A stretch of DNA of 6,479 nucleotides, taken from Armatimonadota bacterium (GTDB lineage Bacteria > Armatimonadota > Fimbriimonadia > Fimbriimonadales > ATM1). Positions 5,735 to 6,479 of this stretch are shown here, one piece after another. A program made the translations under genes and the position numbers. Location of the stretch: the NCBI GenBank assembly GCA_003695835.1, contig RFHN01000061.1, positions 1-6,479 on the forward strand, given 5' to 3'. The first letter of the stretch is position 1. The number at the start of each line of letters is the position of its first letter. The notes beneath the pieces were generated by a model, which saw nothing but the letters and a program-made list of their open reading frames with translations, did no database searches and was not told where the DNA came from.

Positions 5735-6479
5735 GGGCGCTCCATCATCTCGCGCAGCAGGACGAAAGCCGATGCCACGCTTCGCGCTCGAATCAGATCG
5801 CGATCGCCGCCATATCTTCTTTCGATCACTCGTTCGCCCGAAGGCCCGGCGGCGGCGAGGTAAACCAAACCGACCGGTTTGCTCTCGGTTCCGCCACCCG
5901 GGCCGGCGATTCCGGTGATGGCAAGCGAGTAGGTGCTTTGGAGCGCCCGCCGCGCGCCCCTCGCCATCTGGATTGCCACCGTTTCACTGACCGCGCCATA
6001 CTGATTGAGATCCGACCGAGCAACGCCAAGCAGGGAAGCCTTCGCTTCATTGGAGTAGGTGATGAAACCGCCTAAGAACGCGTCGCTCGCGCCGGGAATG
6101 CGGGTGAACGTCGCTCCCAACAAGCCGCCAGTACAGCTTTCTGCCACGGAAAGCGTCGCCCCGGCGACGCGCAGGCGATCGAGCAGAACTTTTGCAGGTT
6201 CCTCCTCGAAACACTTGGCGCCGAACCGCAGGCGGATCTGCTCGACGACGGGCGAAACCTCGGCTTCGGCCTCTGCTTGGCTTGCGCCCTTGGCAGCTAC
6301 GCGGAGGTGCACCTCGCCCGGGTGCATCAAGGGCGCGACAGTAGGGCTGGACGAAGCGATCAGGTCGCGAACGGCATCCTCCACAGCGCTCTCCGGCATG
6401 TCCAAAATGCGCAAAACGCGATATTGTAGAGTCGCGGAGGTGCGCTTCGCGAGGTAGGGCGCGACGTACTGCTCGAGCA
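5731..6479 (-). CDS. cinA: CinA, C-terminal part: KH-like and nicotinamide-nucleotide amidase (PncC) domains
   Basis: About 249 C-terminal residues are in the window; the frame stays open to the right edge. Full CinA is about 410-420 residues, so the N-terminal MoCF-like (COG1058) domain, which has ADP-ribose pyrophosphatase activity in family members, lies outside. From the edge the protein reads through the KH-like middle domain (LRILDMPESAVEDAVRDLI, then HPGEVHLRVAAKG) into the PncC domain, which deamidates NMN to nicotinate mononucleotide. Its signature ESCTGG (codons at 6141-6124) holds the presumed nucleophilic Ser, followed by ITYSNEAK and AITGIAGPGGG, all intact. A TTG at 6414 is in frame but falls inside the conserved KH-like region, so it is not the start. 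The stop overlaps the thpR start as ATGA. The gene leads the visible operon; its promoter is beyond 6479. Confidence 0.95.
   Translation of the reverse strand, partial: LEQYVAPYLAKRTSATLQYRVLRILDMPESAVEDAVRDLIASSSPTVAPLMHPGEVHLRVAAKGASQAEAEAEVSPVVEQIRLRFGAKCFEEEPAKVLLDRLRVAGATLSVAESCTGGLLGATFTRIPGASDAFLGGFITYSNEAKASLLGVARSDLNQYGAVSETVAIQMARGARRALQSTYSLAITGIAGPGGGTESKPVGLVYLAAAGPSGERVIERRYGGDRDLIRARSVASAFVLLREMMERP
5740..5743 (-). promoter_or_regulatory. Shine-Dalgarno sequence of thpR
   Basis: GGAG on the minus strand, 5 bases before the ATG at 5734 and inside the end of cinA. The match is short but well placed and supports the ATGA-overlap start. Confidence 0.5.

Noticed and set aside
6412..6414. 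TTG as the start of a short stand-alone PncC-type gene
   Set aside because: The frame upstream stays open to the window edge and reads as CinA KH-like domain sequence, so this is the C-terminal part of full-length CinA.
1..6479. Search for tRNA genes, CRISPR repeats, IS ends, riboswitches or phage genes
   Set aside because: Nearly every base is in a recognisable conserved gene; the two divergent spacers (76 and 39 bp) are too short for such elements and show only promoter-like hexamers.

Overview
The window is GC-rich bacterial chromosome packed almost wall to wall with genes: seven protein-coding genes, two of them cut by the window edges. The largest gap is 76 bases. I see no RNA genes, mobile elements, CRISPR arrays or phage genes. 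The content is housekeeping and regulatory: tRNA modification, a membrane-type metallopeptidase, a soluble sensor kinase, a Ppx/GppA-family phosphatase, and a cinA-thpR-deacetylase operon. The cinA-thpR pair, and gene starts that look leaderless with a -10 box just before the start codon, recall Deinococcus-Thermus or Armatimonadota (Fimbriimonas-like). That placement is a weak inference.

Layout. Positions 1-868 (minus) hold the N-terminal two thirds of mtaB. A 76-bp divergent spacer (869-944) separates it from an M48 metallopeptidase (945-1793, plus). One base later the peptidase meets the 3' end of a GAF-GAF histidine kinase (1795-3528, minus). A 39-bp spacer (3529-3567) carries overlapping divergent promoters for the kinase and for a short Ppx/GppA-family protein (3568-4497, plus). 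That gene overlaps by 16 bases, tail to tail, the last gene of a minus-strand operon that reads cinA (from beyond 6479 to 5731), thpR (5734-5222), PIG-L deacetylase (5225-4482). Both junctions in this operon are 4-base ATGA overlaps, so translation is probably coupled.

How the parts may work together. CinA (NMN deamidation, and ADP-ribose hydrolysis in the family) and ThpR (2',3'-cyclic phosphodiesterase) suggest nucleotide or NAD repair and salvage. The PIG-L protein adds an amide-hydrolysing enzyme of unknown substrate. The kinase and the Ppx/GppA protein share a promoter region and may be co-controlled. No response regulator is present.

The most interesting signals are non-coding: (i) the compact kinase/ppx promoter, where TTGGCA-17 bp-TAGACT lies 8 bases before a GTG start and overlaps a CATAAT box 7 bases before the opposing ATG; (ii) a perfect 7-bp stem with a GAAA loop formed exactly by the two overlapping stop codons at 4481-4498; (iii) the contrast between SD-less first genes and SD-bearing operon-internal genes. 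I found no clear sign of an entirely new multi-gene system.
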